Assembly: GCA_033782935.1 (NCBI GenBank)
Contig: JAWQEG010000508.1
Span: forward strand, 863,501-927,500
Direction of reading: 5' to 3'
DNA length: 64,000 nucleotides
Source of the DNA: Petrolisthes cinctipes
Lineage: Eukaryota > Arthropoda > Malacostraca > Decapoda > Porcellanidae
The notes below the pieces were generated by a model. That model was not told the DNA's origin and made no database searches. It saw only the letters and a program-made list of their open reading frames with translations. Made by a program: the position numbers and the translations under genes. This document shows, piece after piece, positions 9,573 through 23,100 of this stretch (positions within the stretch are counted from its first letter, which is position 1; every line of letters begins with the position of its first letter).

Positions 9573-12500
9573 GCATGTACAGATCGCTTCTGGGACCCCT
9601 AAATATCGAATTTTCGGGTGTTTTGGGACTGAATTTGAGATATCGACTTTTTGGCACATAAAAGATCGATTTTTAGCATGTTTTTAGCCTATATTTTGAA
9701 AATATTCTAGCACTGTACAGATTGCTTCTGGGACCCCAAAATATTGAATTTTCGGGTGTTTTGAGCCTGAATTTGAGATATAAACGGGTACAGAAGATAC
9801 ATGCACATGTTGACTTTGGGCACCAAAAATATCGATTTTCAGCATGTTTAGGGCCTGAATTTTGAAAATACTCTAACACGGAGTAGGCATGTACAGATCG
9901 CTTCTGGGACCCCAAAATATCGAATTTTCGGGTGTTTTGAGCCTGAATTTGAGATATAAACGGGAACTGAAGATGCATGCACATATCGACTTTTGTGCAT
10001 CTAAAAGATCGATTTTCAGTATGTTTTGAGCATGTATTTTGAAAATACTCTAACACGGAGTAGGCATGTACAGATCGCTTCTGGGACCCCTAAATATCGA
10101 ATTTTCGGGTGTTTTGGGACTGAATTTGAGATATCGACTTTTTGGCACCTAAAAGATCGATTTTTAGCATGTTTTTAGCCTATATTTTGAAAATATTCTA
10201 GCACTGTACAGATTGCTTCTGGGACCCCAAAATATTGAATTTTCGGGTGTTTTGAGCCTGAATTTGAGATATAAACGGGTACAGAAGATACATGCACATA
10301 TTGACTTTGGGCACCAAAAATATCGATTTTCAGCATGTTTTGGGCCTGAATTTTGAAAATACTCTAACACGGAGTAGGCATGTACAGATCGCTTCTGCGA
10401 CCCCAAAATATCGAATTTTCGGGTGTTTAGGGCAAGAATTTGAGATATAAACGGGTACAGAAGATGCATGCACATATCGGCTTTTGGGCACCTAAAAGAT
10501 CGATTTTCAGTATGTTTTTGGCCTGTATTTTGAAAATACTCTAACACGGAGTAGGCATGTACAGATCGCTTCTGGGACCTCTAAATATCGAATTTTCGGG
10601 TGTTTTGGGACTGAATTTGAGATATCGATTTTTTGGCACCTAAAATGTCGATTTTTAGCATGTTTTTAGCCTATATTTTGAAAATATTCTAGCACTGTGT
10701 AGGCATGTACAGATTGCTTCTGGGACCCCAAAACATTGAATTTTCGGGTGTTTTGAGCCTGAATTTGAGATATAAACGGGTACTGAAGATGCATGCACAT
10801 ATCGACTTTTGTGCACCTAAAAGATCGATTTTCAGTATGTTTTGAGCATGTATTTTGAAAATACTCTAACACGGAGTAGGCATGTACAGATCGCTTATGG
10901 GACCCCTAAATATCGAATTTTCGGGTGTTTTGGGACTGAATTTGAGATATCGACTTTTTGGCACCTAAAATATCGATTTTTAGCATGTTTTTAGCCTATA
11001 TTTTGAAAATATTCTAGCACTGTGCAGATTGCTTCTGGGACCCCAAAATATTGAATTTTCGGGTGTTTTGAGCCTGAATTTGAGATATAAACGGGTACAG
11101 AAGATACATGCACATATTGACTTTGGGCACCAAAAATATCGATTTTCAGCATGTTTTGGGCCTGTATTTTGAAAATACTATAACACTAAGTAGGCATGTA
11201 CAGATTGCTTCTGGGATCCCCAAAATATTGAATTTTCGGGTGTTTTGAGCCTGAATTTGAGATATAAACGGGTACTGAAGATGCATGCACATATCGACTT
11301 TTGTGCACCTAAAAGATCGATTTTCAGTATGTTTTGAGCATGTATTTTGAAAATACTCTAACACGGAGTAGGCATGTACAGATCGCTTCTGGGACCCCTA
11401 AATATCGAATTTTCGGGTGTTTTGGGACTGAATTTGAGATATCGACTTTTTGGAACCTAAAATATCGATTTTTAGCATGTTTTTAGCCTATATTTTGAAA
11501 ATATTCTAGCACTGAGTAGGCATGTACAGATTGCTTCTGGGACCCCAAAATATTGAATTTTCGGGTGTTTTGAGCCTGATTTTGAGATATAAACGGGTAC
11601 TGAAGATGCATGCACATATCGACTTTTGTGCACTTAAAATATCGATTTTCAGTATGTTTTGAGCATGTATTTTGAAAATACTCTAACACGGAGTAGGCAT
11701 GTACAGATCGCTTCTGGGACCCCTAAATATCGAATTTTCGGGTGTTTTGGGACTGAATTTGAGATATCGACTTTTTGGCACCTAAAAGATCGATTTTTAG
11801 CATGTTTTTAGGCTATATTTTGAAAATATTCTAGCACTGTACAGATTGCTTCTGGGACCCCAAAATATTGAATTTTCGGGTGTTTTGAGCCTGAATTTGA
11901 GATATAAACGGGTACAGAAGATACATGCACATATTGACTTTGGGCACCAAAAATATCGATTTTCAGCATGTTTTGGGCCTGAATTTTGAAAATACTCTAA
12001 CACGGAGTAGGCATGTACAGATCGCTTCTGGGACCCCAAAATATCGAATTTTCGGGTGTTTTGGGACTGAATTTGAGATATCGACTTTTTGGCACCTAAA
12101 AGATCGATTTTTAGCATGTTTTTAGCCTATATTTTGAAAATATTCTAGCACTGTACAGATTGCTTCTGGGACCCCAAAATATTGAATTTTCGGGTGTTTT
12201 GAGCCTGAATTTGAGATATAAACGGGTACAGAAGATACATGCACATATTGACTTTGGGCACCAAAAATATCAATTTTCAGCATGTTTTGGGCCTGAATTT
12301 TGAAAATACTCTAACACGGAGTAGGCATGTACAGATCGCTTCTGGGACCCCAAAATATCGAATTTTCGGGTGTTTAGGGCCAGAATTTGAGATATAAACG
12401 GGTACAGAAGATGCATGCACATATCGACTTTTGGGCACCTAAAAGATCGATTTTCAGTATGTTTTTGGCCTGTATTTTGAAAATACTCTAACACGGAGTA

Positions 12501-13593
12501 GGCATGTACAGATCGCTTCTGGGACCTCTAAATATCGAATTTTCGGGTGTTTTGGGACTGAATTTGAGATATCGATTTTTTGTCACCTAAAATGTCGATT
12601 TTTAGCATGTTTTTAGCCTATATTTTGAAAATATTCTAGCACTGTGTAGGCATGTACAGATTGCTTCTGGGACCCCAAAATATTGAATTTTCGGGTGTTT
12701 TGAGCCTGAATTTGAGATATAAACGGGTACAGAAGATACATGCACATATTGACTTTGGGCATCTAAAATATCGATTTTCAGCATGTTTTGGGCCTGTATT
12801 TTGAAAATACTCTAACACTGAGTAGGCATGTACAGATTGCTTCTGGGACCCCAAAATATTGAATTTTCGGGTGTTTTGAGCCTGAATTTGAGATATAAAC
12901 GGGTACTGAAGATGCATGCACATATCGACTTTTGTGCACCTAAAAGATCGATTTTCAGTATGTTTTGAGCATGTATTTTGAAAATACTCTAACACGGAGT
13001 AGGCATGTACAGATCGCTTCTGGGACCCCTAAATATCGAATTTTCGGGTGTTTTGGGACTGAATTTGAGATATCGAATTTTTGGCACCTAAAAGATCGAT
13101 TTTTAGCATGTTTTTAGCCTATATTTTGAAAATATTCTAGCACTGTACAGATTGCTTCTGGGACCCCAAAATATTGAATTTTCGGGTGTTTTGAGCTTGA
13201 ATTTGAGATATAAACGGGTACAGAAGATACATGCACATATGGACTTTGGGCACCAAAAATATCGATTTTCAGCATGTTTTGGGCCTGTATTTTGAAAATA
13301 CTCTAACACTGAGTAGGCATGTACAGATTGCTTCTGGGACCCCAAAATATTGAATTTTCGGGTGTTTTGAGCCTGAATTTGAGATATAAACGGGTACTGA
13401 AGATGCATGCACATATCGACTTTTGTGCACCTAAAAGATCGATTTTCAGTATGTTTTGAGCATGTATTTTGAAAATACTCTAACACGGAGTAGGCATGCA
13501 CAGATCGCTTCTGGGACCCCTAAATATCGAATTTTCGGGTGTTTTGGGACTGAATTTGAGATATCGACTTTTTGGCACCTAAAAGATCGATTT

Positions 13594-16500
13594 TTAGCAT
13601 GTTTTTAGCCTATATTTTGAAAATATTCTAGCACTGTACAGATTGCTTCTGGGACCCCAAAATATTGAATTTTCGGGTGTTTTGAGCCTGAATTTGAGAT
13701 ATAAACGGGTACAGAAGATACATGCACATATTGACTTTGGGCACCAAAAATATCGATTTTCAGCATGTTTTGGGCCTGAATTTTTTAAAATACTCTAACA
13801 CGGAGTAGGCATGTACAGATCGCTTCTGGGACCCCAAAATATCGAATTTTCGGGTGTTTAGGGCCAGAATTTGAGATATAAACGGGTACAGAAGATGCAT
13901 GCACATATCGACTTTTGGGCACCTAAAAGATCGATTTTCAGTATGTTTTTGGCCTGTATTTTGAAAATACTCTAACACGGAGTAGGCATGTACAGATACC
14001 TTCTGGGACCTCTAAATATCGAATTTTCGGGTGTTTTGGGACTGAATTTGAGATATCGATTTTTTGGCACCTAAAATGTCGATTTTTAGCATGTTTTTAG
14101 CCTATATTTTGAAAATATTCTAGCACTGTACAGATTGCTTCTGGGACCCCAAAGTATTGAATTTTCGGGTGTTTTGAGCCTGAATTTGAGATATAAACGG
14201 GTACAGAAGATACATGCACATATTGACTTAGGGCATCTAAAATATCGATTTTCAGCATGTTTTGGGCATGTATTTTGAAAATACTCTAACACGGAGTAGG
14301 CATGTACAGATCGCTTCTGGTACCCCTAAATATCGAATTTTCGGGTGTTTTGGGACTGAATTTGAGATATCGACTTTTTGGCACCTAAAAGATCGATTTT
14401 TAGCATGTTTTTAGCCTATATTTTGAAAATATTCTAGCACTGTACAGATTGCTTCTGGGACCCCAAAATATTGAATTTTCGGGTGTTTTGAGCCTGAATT
14501 TGAGATATAAACGGGTACAGAAGATACATGCACATATTGACTTTGGGCACCAAAAATATCGATTTTCAGCATGTTTTGGGCCTGAATTTTGAAAATACTC
14601 TAACACGGAGTAGGCATGTACAGATTGCTTCTGGGACCCCAAAATATCGAATTTTCGGGTGTTTAGGGCCAGAATTTGAGATATAAACGGGTACAGAAGA
14701 TGCATGCACATATCGACTTTTGGGCACCTAAAAGATCGATTTTCAGTATGTTTTTGGCCTGTATTTTGAAATTACTCTAACACGGAGTAGGCATGTACAG
14801 ATACCTTCTGGGACCTCTAAATATCGATTTTTCGGGTGTTTTGGGACTGAATTTGAGATATCGATTTTTTGGCACCTAAAATGTCGATTTTTAGCATGTT
14901 TTTAGCCTATATTTTGAAAATATTCTAGCACTGTGTAGGCATGTACAGATTGCTTCTGGGACCCCAAAATATTGAATTTTGGGTTTTTTGAGCCTGAATT
15001 TGAGATATAAACGGGTACAGAAGATACATGCACATATTGACTTTGGGCATCTAAAATATCGATTTTCAGCATGTTTTGGGCCTGTATTTTGAAAATACTC
15101 TAACACTGAGTAGGCATGTACAGATTGCTTCTGGGACCCCAAAATGTTGAATTTTCGGGTGTTTTGAGCCTGAATTTGAGATATAAACGGGTACTGAAGA
15201 TGCATGCACATATCGACTTTTGTGCACCTAAAAGATCGATTTTCAGTATGTTTTGAGCATGTATTTTGAAAATACTCTAACACGGAGTAGGCATGTACAG
15301 ATCGCTTCTGGGACCCCTAAATATCGAATTTTCGGGTGTTTTGGGACTGAATTTGAGATATCGACTTTTTGGCACCTAAAAGATCGATTTTTAGCATGTT
15401 TTTAGCCTATATTTTGAAAATATTCTAGCACTGTACAGATTGCTTCTGGGACCCCAAAATATTGAATTTTCGGGTGTTTTGAGCCTGAATTTGAGATATA
15501 AACGGGTACAGAAGATACATGCACATATTGACTTTGGGCACCAAAAATATCGATTTTCAGCATGTTTTGGGCCTGAATTTTTTAAAATACTCTAACACGG
15601 AGTAGGCATGTACAGATCGCTTCTGGGACCCCAAAATATCGAATTTTCGGGTGTTTAGGGCCAGAATTTGAGATATAAACGGGTACAGAAGATGCATGCA
15701 CATATCGACTTTTGGGCACCTAAAAGATCGATTTTCAGTATGTTTTTGGCCTGTATTTTGAAAATACTCTAACACGGAGTAGGCATGTACAGATACCTTC
15801 TGGGACCTCTAAATATCGAATTTTCGGGTGTTTTGGGACTGAATTTGAGATATCGATTTTTTGGCACCTAAAATGTCGATTTTTAGCATGTTTTTAGCCT
15901 ATATTTTGAAAATATTCTAGCACTGTGTAGGCATGTACAGATTGCTTCTGGGACCCCAAAATATTGAATTTTCGGGTGTTTTGAGCCTGAATTTGAGATA
16001 TAAACGGGTACAGAAGATACATGCACATATTGACTTAGGGCATCTAAAATATCGATTTTCAGCATGTTTTGGGCCTGTATTTTGAAAATACTCTAACACG
16101 GAGTAGGCATGTACAGATCGCTTCTGGGACCCCTAAATATCGAATTTTCGGGTGTTTTGGGACTGAATTTGAGATATCGACTTTTTGGCACCTAAAAGAT
16201 CGATTTTTAGCATGTTTTTAGCCTATATTTTGAAAATATTCTAGCACTGTACAGATTGCTTCTGGGACCCCAAAATATTGAATTTTCGGGTGTTTTGAAC
16301 CTGAATTTGAGATATAAACGGGTACAGAAGATACATGCACATATTGACTTTGGGCACCAAAAATATCGATTTTCAGCATGTTTTGGGCCTGAATTTTGAA
16401 AATACTCTAACACGGAGTAGGCATGTACAGATCGCTTCTGGGACCCCAAAATATCGAATTTTCGGGTGTTTAGGGCCAGAATTTGAGATATAAACGGGTA

Positions 16501-19500
16501 CAGAAGATGCATGCACATATCGACTTTTGTGCACCTAAAAGATCGATTTTCAGTATGTTTTTGGCCTGTATTTTGAAAATACTCTAACATGGAGTAGGCA
16601 TGTACAGATCGCTTCTGGGACCTCTAAATATCGAATTTTCGGGTGTTTTGGGACTGAATTTGAGATATAGATTTTTTGGCACCTAAAATGTCGATTTTTA
16701 GCATGTTTTTAGCCTATATTTTGAAAATATTCTAGCACTGTGTAGGCATGTACAGATTGCTTCTGGGACCCCAAAATATTGAATTTTCGGGTGTTTTGAG
16801 CCTGAATTTGAGATATAAATGGGTACAGAAGATACATGCACATATTGACTTTCGGCATCTAAAATATCGATTTTCAGCATGTTTTGGGCCTGTATTTTGA
16901 AAATACTCTAACACTGAGTAGGCATGTACAGATTGCTTCTGGGACCCCAAAATATTGAATTTTCGGGTGTTTTGAGCTTGAATTTGAGATATAAACGGGT
17001 ACAGAAGATACATGCACATATGGACTTTGGGCACCAAAAATATCGATTTTCAGCATGTTTTGGGCCTGTATTTTGAAAATACTCTAACACTGAGTAGGCA
17101 TGTACAGATTGCTTCTGGGACCCCAAAATATTGAATTTTCGGGTGTTTTGAGCCTGAATTTGAGATATAAACGGGTACTGAAGATGCATGCACATATCGA
17201 CTTTTGTGCACCTAAAAGATCGATTTTCAGTATGTTTTTGGCCTGTATTTTGAAAATACTCTAACATGGAGTAGGCATGTACAGATCGCTTCTGGGACCT
17301 CTAAATATCGAATTTTCGGGTGTTTTGGGACTGAATTTGAGATATAGATTTTTTGGCACCTAAAATGTCGATTTTTAGCATGTTTTTAGCCTATATTTTG
17401 AAAATATTCTAGCACTGTGTAGGCATGTACAGATTGCTTCTGGGACCCCAAAATATTGAATTTTCGGGTGTTTTGAGCCTGAATTTGAGATATAAACGGG
17501 TACAGAAGATACATGCACATATTGACTTTGGGCATCTAAAATATCGATTTTCAGCATGTTTTGGGCCTGTATTTTGAAAATACTCTAACACTGAGTAGGC
17601 ATGTACAGATTGCTTCTGGGACCCCAAAATATTGAATTTTCGGGTGTTTTGAGCTTGAATTTGAGATATAAACGGGTACAGAAGATACATGCACATATGG
17701 ACTTTGGGCACCAAAAATATCGATTTTCAGCATGTTTTGGGCCTGTATTTTGAAAATACTCTAACACTGAGTAGGCATGTACAGATTGCTTCTGGGACCC
17801 CAAAATATTGAATTTTCGGGTGTTTTGAGCCTGAATTTGAGATATAAACGGGTACTGAAGATGCATGCACATATCGACTTTTGTGCACCTAAAAGATCGA
17901 TTTTCAGTATGTTTTGAGCATGTATTTTGAAAATACTCTAACACGGAGTAGGCATGTACAGATCGCTTCTGGGACCCCTAAATATCGAATTTTCGGGTGT
18001 TTGGGGACTGAATTTGAGATATCGACTTTTTGGCACCTAAAAGATCGATTTTTAGCATGTTTTTAGCCTATATTTTGAAAATATTCTAGCACTGTGTAGG
18101 CATGTACAGATTGCTTCTGGGACCCCAAAATATTGAATTTTCGGGTGTTTTGAGCCTGATTTTGAGATATAAACGGGTACTGAAGATGCATGCACATATC
18201 GACTTTTGTGCACCTAAAAGATCGATTTTCAGTATGTTTTGAGCATGTATTTTGAAAATACTCTAACACGGAGTAGGCATGTACAGATCGCTTCTGGGAC
18301 CCCTAAATATCGAATTTTCGGGTGTTTTGGGACTGAATTTGAGATATCGACTTTTTGGCACCTAAAAGATCGATTTTTAGCATGTTTTTAGCCTATATTT
18401 TGAAAATATTCTAGCACTGTACAGATTGCTTCTGGGACCCCAAAATATTGAATTTTCGGGTGTTTTGAGCCTCAATTTGAGATATAAACGGGTACAGAAG
18501 ATACATGCACATATTGACTTTGGGCACCAAAAATATCGATTTTCAGCATGTTTTGGGCCTGAATTTTTTAAAATACTCTAACACGGAGTAGGCATGTACA
18601 GATCGCTTCTGGGACCCCAAAATATCGAATTTTCGGGTGTTTAGGGCCAGAATTTGAGATATAAACGGGTACAGAAGATGCATGCACATATCGACTTTTG
18701 GGCACCTAAAAGATCGATTTTCAGTATGTTTTTGGCCTGTATTTTGAAAATACTCTAACACGGAGTAGGCATGTACAGATACCTTCTGGGACCTCTAAAT
18801 ATCGAATTTTCGGGTGTTTTGGGACTGAATTTGAGATATCGATTTTTTGGCACCTAAAATGTCGATTTTTAGCATGTTTTTAGCCTATATTTTGAAAATA
18901 TTCTAGCACTTTGTAGGCATGTACAGATTGCTTCTTGGACCCCAAAATATTGAATTTTCGGGTGTTTTGAGCCTGAATTTGAGATATAAACGGGTACAGA
19001 AGATACATGCACATATTGACTTAGGGCATCTAAAATATCGATTTTCAGCATGTTTTGGGCCTGTATTTTGAAAATACTCTAACACGGAGTAGGCATGTAC
19101 AGATCGCTTCTGGGACCCCTAAATATCGAATTTTCGGGTGTTTTGGGACTGAATTTGAGATATCGACTTTTTGGCACCTAAAAGATCGATTTTTAGCATG
19201 TTTTTAGCCTATATTTTGAAAATATTCTAGCACTGTACAGATTGCTTCTGGGACCCCAAAATATTGAATTTTCGGGTGTTTTGAGCCTGAATTTGAGATA
19301 TAAACGGGTACAGAAGATACATGCACATATTGACTTTGGGCACCAAAAATATCGATTTTCAGCATGTTTTGGTCCTGAATTTTGAAAATACTCTAACACG
19401 GAGTAGGCATGTACAGATTGCTTCTGGGACCCCAAAATATCGAATTTTCGGGTGTTTAGGGCCAGAATTTGATATATAAACGGGTACAGAAGATGCATGC

Positions 19501-20184
19501 ACATATCGACTTTTGGGCACCTAAAAGATCGATTTTCAGTATGTTTTTGGCCTGTATTTTGAAAATACTCTAACACGGAGTAGGCATGTACAGATACCTT
19601 CTGGGACCTCTAAATATCGAATTTTCGGGTGTTTTGGGACTGAATTTGAGATATCGATTTTTTGGCACCTAAAATGTCGATTTTTAGCATGTTTTTAGCC
19701 TATATTTTGAAAATATTCTAGCACTGTGTAGGCATGTTCAGATTGCTTCTGGGACCCCAAAATATTGAATTTTCGGGTGTTTTGAGCCTGAATTTGAGAT
19801 ATAAACGGGTACAGAAGATACATGCACATATTGACTTTGGGCATCTAAAATATCGATTTTCAGCATGTTTTGGGCCTGTATTTTGAAAATACTCTAACAC
19901 TGAGTAGGCATGTACAGATTGCTTCTAGGACCCCAAAATATTAAATTTTCGGGTGTTTTGAGCCTGAATTTGAGATATAAACGGGTACTGAAGATGCATG
20001 CACATATCGACTTTTGTGCACCTAAAAGATCGATTTTCAGTATGTTTTGAGCATGTATTTTGAAAATACTCTAACACGGAGTAGGCATGTACAGATCGCT
20101 TCTGGGACCCCTAAATATCGAATTTTCGGGTGTTTTGGGACTGAATTTGAGATATCGACTTTTTGGCACCTAAAAGATCGATTT
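13594..20184. repeat. Super-repeat region with 'gaattttttaaaatac' marker
   Basis: The variant 'gaattttttaaaatac' in L1a occurs near 13780, 15577 and 18564 only, each inside a 492-bp trimer. Following spacings are 314, 491, 500 after the first; 324, 491, 677, 677 after the second; and 324, 491, 501 after the third. The block order trimer-dimer-trimer-trimer (~1800 bp) is thus repeated. The second copy is extended by extra tetramers. Confidence 0.82.
16698..18051. repeat. Tandem pair of 677-bp tetramers
   Basis: S anchors at 16698, 17375 and 18052 are 677 bp apart. The copies share rare variants: 'gagatatagatttttt' near 16665 and 17341, 'acatggagtagg' near 16587 and 17264, 'gagcttgaat' near 16976 and 17653, and 'catatggact' in the same monomer. 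'gagcttgaat' also occurs near 13194, which gives a likely source. Confidence 0.83.
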
Positions 20185-23100
20185 TTAGCATGTTTTTAGC
20201 CTATATTTTGAAAATATTCTAGCACTGTGTAGGCATGTACAGATTGCTTCTGGGACCCCAAAATTTTGAATTTTCGGGTGTTTTGAGCCTGAATTTGTGA
20301 TATAAACGGGTACTGAAGATGCATGCACATATCGACTTTTGTGCACCTAAAAGATCGATTTTCAGTATGTTTTGAGCATGTATTTTGAAAATACTCTAAC
20401 ACGGAGTAGGCATGTACAGATACCTTCTGGGACCTCTAAATATCGAATTTTCGGGTGTTTTGGGACTGAATTTGAGATATCGATTTTTTGGCACCTAAAA
20501 TGTCGATTTTTAGCATGTTTTTAGCCTATATTTTGAAAATATTCTAGCACTATGTAGGCATGTACAGATTGCTTCTGGGACCCCAAAATATTGAATTTTC
20601 GGGTGTTTTGAGCCTGAATTTGAGATATAAACGGGTACAGAAGATACATGCACATATTGACTTTGGGCATCTAAAATATCGATTTTCAGCATGTTTTAGG
20701 CCTGTATTTTGAAAATACTCTAACACTGAGTAGGCATGTACAGATTGCTTCTGGGACCCCAAAATATTGAATTTTCGGGTGTTTTGAGCCTGAATTTGAG
20801 ATATAAACGGGTACTGAAGATGCATGCACATATCGACTTTTGTGCACCTAAAAGATCGATTTTCAGTATGTTTTGAGCATGTATTTTGAAAATACTCTAA
20901 CACGGAGTAGGCATGTACAGATCGCTTCTGGGACCCCTAAATATCGAATTTTCGGGTGTTTTGGGACTGAATTTGAGATATCGACTTTTTGGCACCTAAA
21001 AGATCGATTTTTAGCATGTTTTTAGCCTATATTTTGAAAATATTCTAGCACTGTACAGATTGCTTCTGGGACCCCAAAATATTGAATTTTCGGGTGTTTT
21101 GAGCCTGAATTTGAGATATAAACGGGTACAGAAGATACATGCACATATTGACTTTGGGCAACAAAAATATCGACTTTCAGCATGTTTTGGGCCTGAATTT
21201 TGAAAATACTCTAACACGGAGTAGGCATGTACAGATCGCTTCTGGGACCCCAAAATATCGAATTTTCGGGTGTTTAGGGCCAGAATTTGAGATATAAACG
21301 GGTACAGAAGATGCATGCACATATCGACTTTTGGGCACCTAAAAGATCGATTTTCTGTATGTTTTTGGCCTGTATTTTGAAAATACTCTAACACGGAGTA
21401 GGCATGTACAGATACCTTCTGGGACCTCTAAATATCGAATTTTCGGGTGTTTTGGGACTGAATTTGAGATATCGATTTTTTGGCACCTAAAATGTCGATT
21501 TTTAGCATGTTTTTAGCCTATATTTTGAAAATATTCTAGCACTGTGTAGGCATGTACAGATTGCTTCTGGGACCCCAAAATATTGAATTTTCGGGTATTT
21601 TGAGCCTGAATTTGAGATATAAACGGGTACAGAAGATACATGCACATATTGACTTTGGGCATCTAAAATATCGATTTTCAGCATGTTTTGGGCCTGTATT
21701 TTGAAAATACTCTAACACTGAGTAGGCATGTACAGATTGCTTCTGGGACCCCAAAATATTGAATTTTCGGGTGTTTTGAGCCTGAATTTGAGATATAAAC
21801 GGGTACTGAAGATGCATGCACATATCGACTTTTGTGCACCTAAAAGATCGATTTTCAGTATGTTTTGAGCATGTATTTTGAAAATACTCTAACACGGAGT
21901 AGGCATGTACAGATCGCTTCTGGGACCCCAAAATATCGAATTTTCGGGTGTTTAGGGCCAGAATTTGAGATATAAACGGGTACAGAAGATGCATGCACAT
22001 ATCGACTTTTGGGCACCTAAAAGATCGATTTTCTGTATGTTTTTGGCCTGTATTTTGAAAATACTCTAACACGGAGTAGGCATGTACAGATACCTTCTGG
22101 GACCTCTAAATATCGAATTTTCGGGTGTTTTGGGACTGAATTTGAGATATCGATTTTTTGGCACCTAAAATGTCGATTTTTAGCATGTTTTTAGCCTATA
22201 TTTTGAAAATATTCTAGCACTGTGTAGGCATGTACAGATTGCTTCTGGGACCCCAAAATATTGAATTTTCGGGTGTTTTGAGCCTGAATTTGAGATATAA
22301 ACGGGTACAGAAGATACATGCACATATTGACTTTGGGCATCTAAAATATCGATTTTCAGCATGTTTTGGGCCTGTATTTTGAAAATACTCTAACACTGAG
22401 TAGGCATGTACAGATTGCTTCTGGGACCCCAAAATATTGAATTTTCGGGTGTTTTGAGCCTGAATTTGAGATATAAACGGGTACTGAAGATGCATGCACA
22501 TATCGACTTTTGTGCACCTAAAAGATCGATTTTCAGTATGTTTTGACCATGTATTTTGAAAATACTCTAACACGGAGTAGGCATGTACAGATCGCTTCTG
22601 GGACCCCTAAATATCGAATTTTCGTGTGTTTTGGGACTGAATTTGAGATATTGACTTTTTGGCACCTAAAAGATCGATTTTTAGCATGTTTTTAGCCTAT
22701 ATTTTGAAAATATTCTAGCACTGTGTAGGCATGTACAGATTGCTTCTGGGACCCCAAAATATTGAATTTTCGGGTGTTTTGAGCCTGAATTTGAGATATA
22801 AACGGGTACTGAAGATGCATGCACATATCGACTTTTGTGCACCTAAAAGATCGATTTTCAGTATGTTTTGAGCATGTATTTTGAAAATACTCTAACACGG
22901 AGTAGGCATGTACAGATCGCTTCTGGGACCCCTAAATATCGAATTTTCGGGTGTTTTGGGACTGAATTTGAGATATCGACTTTTTGGCACCTAAAAGATC
23001 GATTTTTAGCATGTTTTTAGCCTATATTTTGAAAATATTCTAGAACTGTACAGATTGCTTCTGGGACCCCAAAATATTGAATTTTCGGGTGTTTTGAGCC

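Larger units (their letters stand above)
1..10654. repeat. Left domain: trimers and tetramers only
   Basis: S anchors lie at 321, 669, 1170, 1671, 2172, 2672, 3340, 4007, 4507, 5184, 5686, 6186, 6687, 7188, 7689, 8180, 8681, 9172, 9673 and 10164. Spacings are ~501 or 491, with tetramers of 667-677 bp ending at 3340, 4007 and 5184, and one odd 348-bp step. No dimers occur. Private marks ('tgtatagattcc', 'acattcacatattg') recur at 4.0-4.2 and 5.7-5.8 kb, 1679 bp apart, showing a local block duplication. The first ~320 bp begin inside a long monomer. Confidence 0.88.
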